Of a DNA stretch of 64,000 nt, positions 63,901 through 64,000 are shown in pieces. Position numbers and translations under genes: made by a program. The stretch comes from an uncultured Gammaproteobacteria bacterium (GTDB lineage Bacteria; Pseudomonadota; Gammaproteobacteria; HK1): NCBI GenBank assembly GCA_958295465.1, contig OY282353.1, positions 992,001 to 1,056,000 of the forward strand, read 5' to 3'. Below the pieces are notes generated by a model that saw only the letters and a list, made by a program, of their open reading frames with translations, searched no databases and was not told where the DNA came from. The number at the start of each line of letters is the position of its first letter. Position 1 is the stretch's first letter.

Positions 63901-63987
63901 GAGCTGGACCTCGAAGGCGAGCGCCGGGAGAGCCGCACCGAGCGCGCCGGGCACGGCCTGATGCTGCGCGGGCGGATGCGCTGGTAG
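57901..63987 (+). CDS. Calx-beta autotransporter 2 (giant)
   Basis: 2028 residues, complete; TAG is 13 bp before the window end. The signal region is the same as in copy 1. Residues about 283-1200 contain around eight Calx-beta modules (SIDSPSVTEGDSGSTNLTFT, TATSGTDYTAITGGTLTF, ETVVVTLSSPTNATI), including one different module near 970-1080. Then come a 150-residue segment (VETGGPGTTTRTVNGH to FSPFAVGYNDLKPTFAG), two PIG-like repeats and the barrel ending LMLRGRMRW. The barrel is almost identical to copy 1 apart from a GDG insertion. Surface adhesin is the likely role; calcium binding by Calx-beta is a family expectation. Confidence 0.9.
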   Translation: MGWFMPRRSRSFAGSHGRRFPRRGGGPSRVPARAVLLLLVMVAALAPRAFAQTTPSPGARWAVNSNWTQDVTTTSLIGKLMLRQSVTIHRRGASRFWNNAGIDACPWTRVMPPHPSTAGCQTLKRIGESFGGDRLTVTNFAPTQAMIDNGGVVIRLTWLSVGVAMTEWVPLVAPATNAALVLMPAAISENGGVSTVTATLAQTTTAATTITVSAAAVAPAVSGDFTLTGTTLTIAANATTSTGTVEITASDNNLDAPDKSVTVSGTATGEFANPSDVTLTIEDDDDPPTLSIDSPSMTEGDSGTATLTFTVTLSAASGQQVTVGYADAGTGTATSGTDYTAITAGTLTFAAGTTSQTFNVAALGDTLDEANETVVVTLSSPTNAAVSATVGTGTGTITDDDDPPTVSIDSPSVTEGDSGSKNLTFTATLSAASGRQVTVAYADATTGTATAGTDYTTITGGTLTFAAGTTSQTFNVSVTGDTTDEVDETVVVTLSGATNATVSATTGTGTGTITDDDGPTVSVNSPSVTEGDSGSTNLTFTATLSAASVQQVTVDWGAGTGGSATSGTDYTAITGGTLTFTAGTTSQTFTVAVTGDTTDELNETVVVTLSSPTNATIATGTGTGTITDDDGPAVSIDSPSVTEGDSGSTTLTFTVSLSAASVQQVTVAYADAGTGTATSGTDYTAITGGTLTFPVGTTSQTFNVSVTGDTTDEANETVVVTLSSPTNATISTANGTGMITNDDGSTVSIDSPSVTEGDSGSTNLTFTVTLSAASVQQVTVGYTDAGTGTATSGTDYTAITDGTLTFTAGTTSQTFTVSVTGDTTDEANETIVVTLSSATNATIAAGAGTGTITDDDGPTVSINSPSVTEGDSGSTNLTFTVTLSAASAQQVTVDYADATTGTATAGTDYTAITAGTLTFATGTTSQTFNVSVLGDVLDESNETVVVTLSASTNAAVSSTASTGTGTITDNDATPSITLTVDDSSVGEGDGPTTITVTATVDGTTRFGAATTVTVSVAGSGTAGAVDFAAVADFDIEIAAGAASETGTFTLTPTDDTTDETGETITVSGASGGLTVNPATISLTDDDGPTVSIDSPSVTEGDSGSKSLTFTVTLSPASGQEVTVDWAEGTGGTATSGTDYTAITGGTLTFAAGTTSQTIAVTVAGDVLDEADETIVVTLSAPVNATLAAASGTGTITDDDDADLRVETGGPGTTTRTVNGHTVTVVVGDGVPAGVVVILPVALDRDLVLRFAPPVAGVPFESARFGLGEDPDRRTVVDVAAQPVPSGGVELCLPVVAALRAEAGERGLRLLHYGEAGWAEVAGGSRDDAARGLVCASGVATFSPFAVGYNDLKPTFAGAALAPQRYVQGLEIAPLVLPAATDGDGPLTYALAPALPEGLAYTAPTDATSGGTLAGTPAVPAQAAAWTLTATDADGDTATLTFDIEVAPDVSDLVPSFGDAQVPPQRYVQGLEIDPLVLPAATGGDGPLAYTLAPAWPKGLEYTAPADATSGGTLAGTPTVPAQAAAWTLTATDADGDPATLTFTIEVLDRLRVRLKGVNEALLPDLSRAMTASTMDAVAGRIGQALSPDGAAAHGAMAPADVLTGFAGLLQANEQALEDGTWSWKQGLDGRRFALALSGDGPATGAGARVTAWGAGDYRSLAGDGDGSGVDWDGHLFGAHLGMDARFGAGGLAGLALSVSKGRFDYTDTSAEALGKTVKGEYESRMTSVHPYVGWAWPAGTHAWASLGYGRGDVTLTDGEAGRHTSDSTLRSAAAGGSVRVLSGEGPGVFGPVTVDLKGEAWTTRLAVEDNGARIAGLAVRTHRLRVAAEGARAFALGGGAAFTPSVELGMRLDGGDGETGAGVELGGGLDYAHPALGLSADVAGRVLLAHEGATEDWSVGGAVRLEPASGRGLSLRLAPSYGDTGSGLSRLWEGGVAGSGAGATGAGATGASPTARLDTEMGYGLAAFAGVLTPYGGLGLSEGGTRGYRLGARFLLGPAFELDLEGERRESRTERAGHGLMLRGRMRW
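58750..61500 (+). repeat. Calx-beta tandem array, about 339-bp period
   Basis: Successive units share tcgccgagcgtgacggaggg and ggggacgaccagccagacc. In the middle of the array the unit spacing is exactly 339 bp (113 codons). DNA identity between adjacent units is high, so module number can change by unequal crossing-over. Confidence 0.9.
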
Positions 63988-64000
63988 GCGGCGCGTCCGG

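Noticed and set aside
1..64000. tRNA or rRNA genes
   Set aside because: I saw no tRNA cloverleaf-like stretch or rRNA sequence in the window.

Overview
The window is GC-rich DNA from a Gram-negative bacterium. The evidence is a gidA(mnmG)-rsmG-parA-parB cluster, outer-membrane autotransporters ending in a C-terminal Trp, a porin remnant, a TAXI-type TRAP transporter and a Liv-type ABC transporter. I favour a proteobacterium, possibly gammaproteobacterial; the exact lineage cannot be read here. The genome is rich in repeats, gene fragments and decayed insertion sequences (IS21, IS3 and IS4-like), which suggests a rearranging and perhaps host-associated genome.

Layout. 1-12981 (minus strand): a putative DNA-modification/defence cassette of DUF499 ATPase, DUF3780, an Eco57I-like N6-adenine methylase, a PD-(D/E)XK-like protein, a Gp37/Gp68::TcmP fusion and a DUF1156 methylase that runs off the left edge. 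13-20 kb: a TRAP fused permease with its TAXI binding protein, then a large FAD oxidoreductase/GcvT (dimethylglycine/sarcosine dehydrogenase type) enzyme. 20.6-25.6 kb: livJ-livH-livM-livG-livF. 25.6-30.5 kb: two pieces of a broken hutU flanking a VapC/antitoxin-fusion pair and a secreted alpha/beta hydrolase. 30.5-35.6 kb: MFS transporter, GFA-type protein, hisC, IS debris and a serine hydrolase. 35.6-45.5 kb: an accretion zone upstream of mnmG built from three partial copies of the higA tail plus spacer. Between the copies lie a truncated radC, an AlbA/ATPase regulator, a wrecked type III mod, an intact type III res, vapC, higBA, hipA and a DUF1643-HipB fusion. 45.5-51.5 kb: mnmG, rsmG, parA, parB and a biotin ligase-like gene. 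51.6-64 kb: porin and IstB remnants, two paralogous Calx-beta autotransporters (1184 and 2028 residues) with near-identical barrels, and between them an IS4-like transposase remnant and a small unknown gene.

The most unusual observation is in the liv operon. Each of the three junctions livH/livM, livM/livG and livG/livF carries one or two extra short ORFs of 36-39 codons. Each begins with the first ~17-23 codons of the downstream gene and ends with the last ~16-20 codons of the upstream gene, and each keeps the native coupling (TGA-CGCG-ATG, ATGA or TGATG). They look like independent tandem duplications of gene junctions that stayed open and in frame. A related theme runs through the window: in-frame repeats or palindromes sit inside otherwise ordinary proteins (DUF1156, DUF499, FAD-GcvT, AlbA protein, the Gp37-TcmP linker, DUF1643-HipB, probably the RsmG N-terminus).
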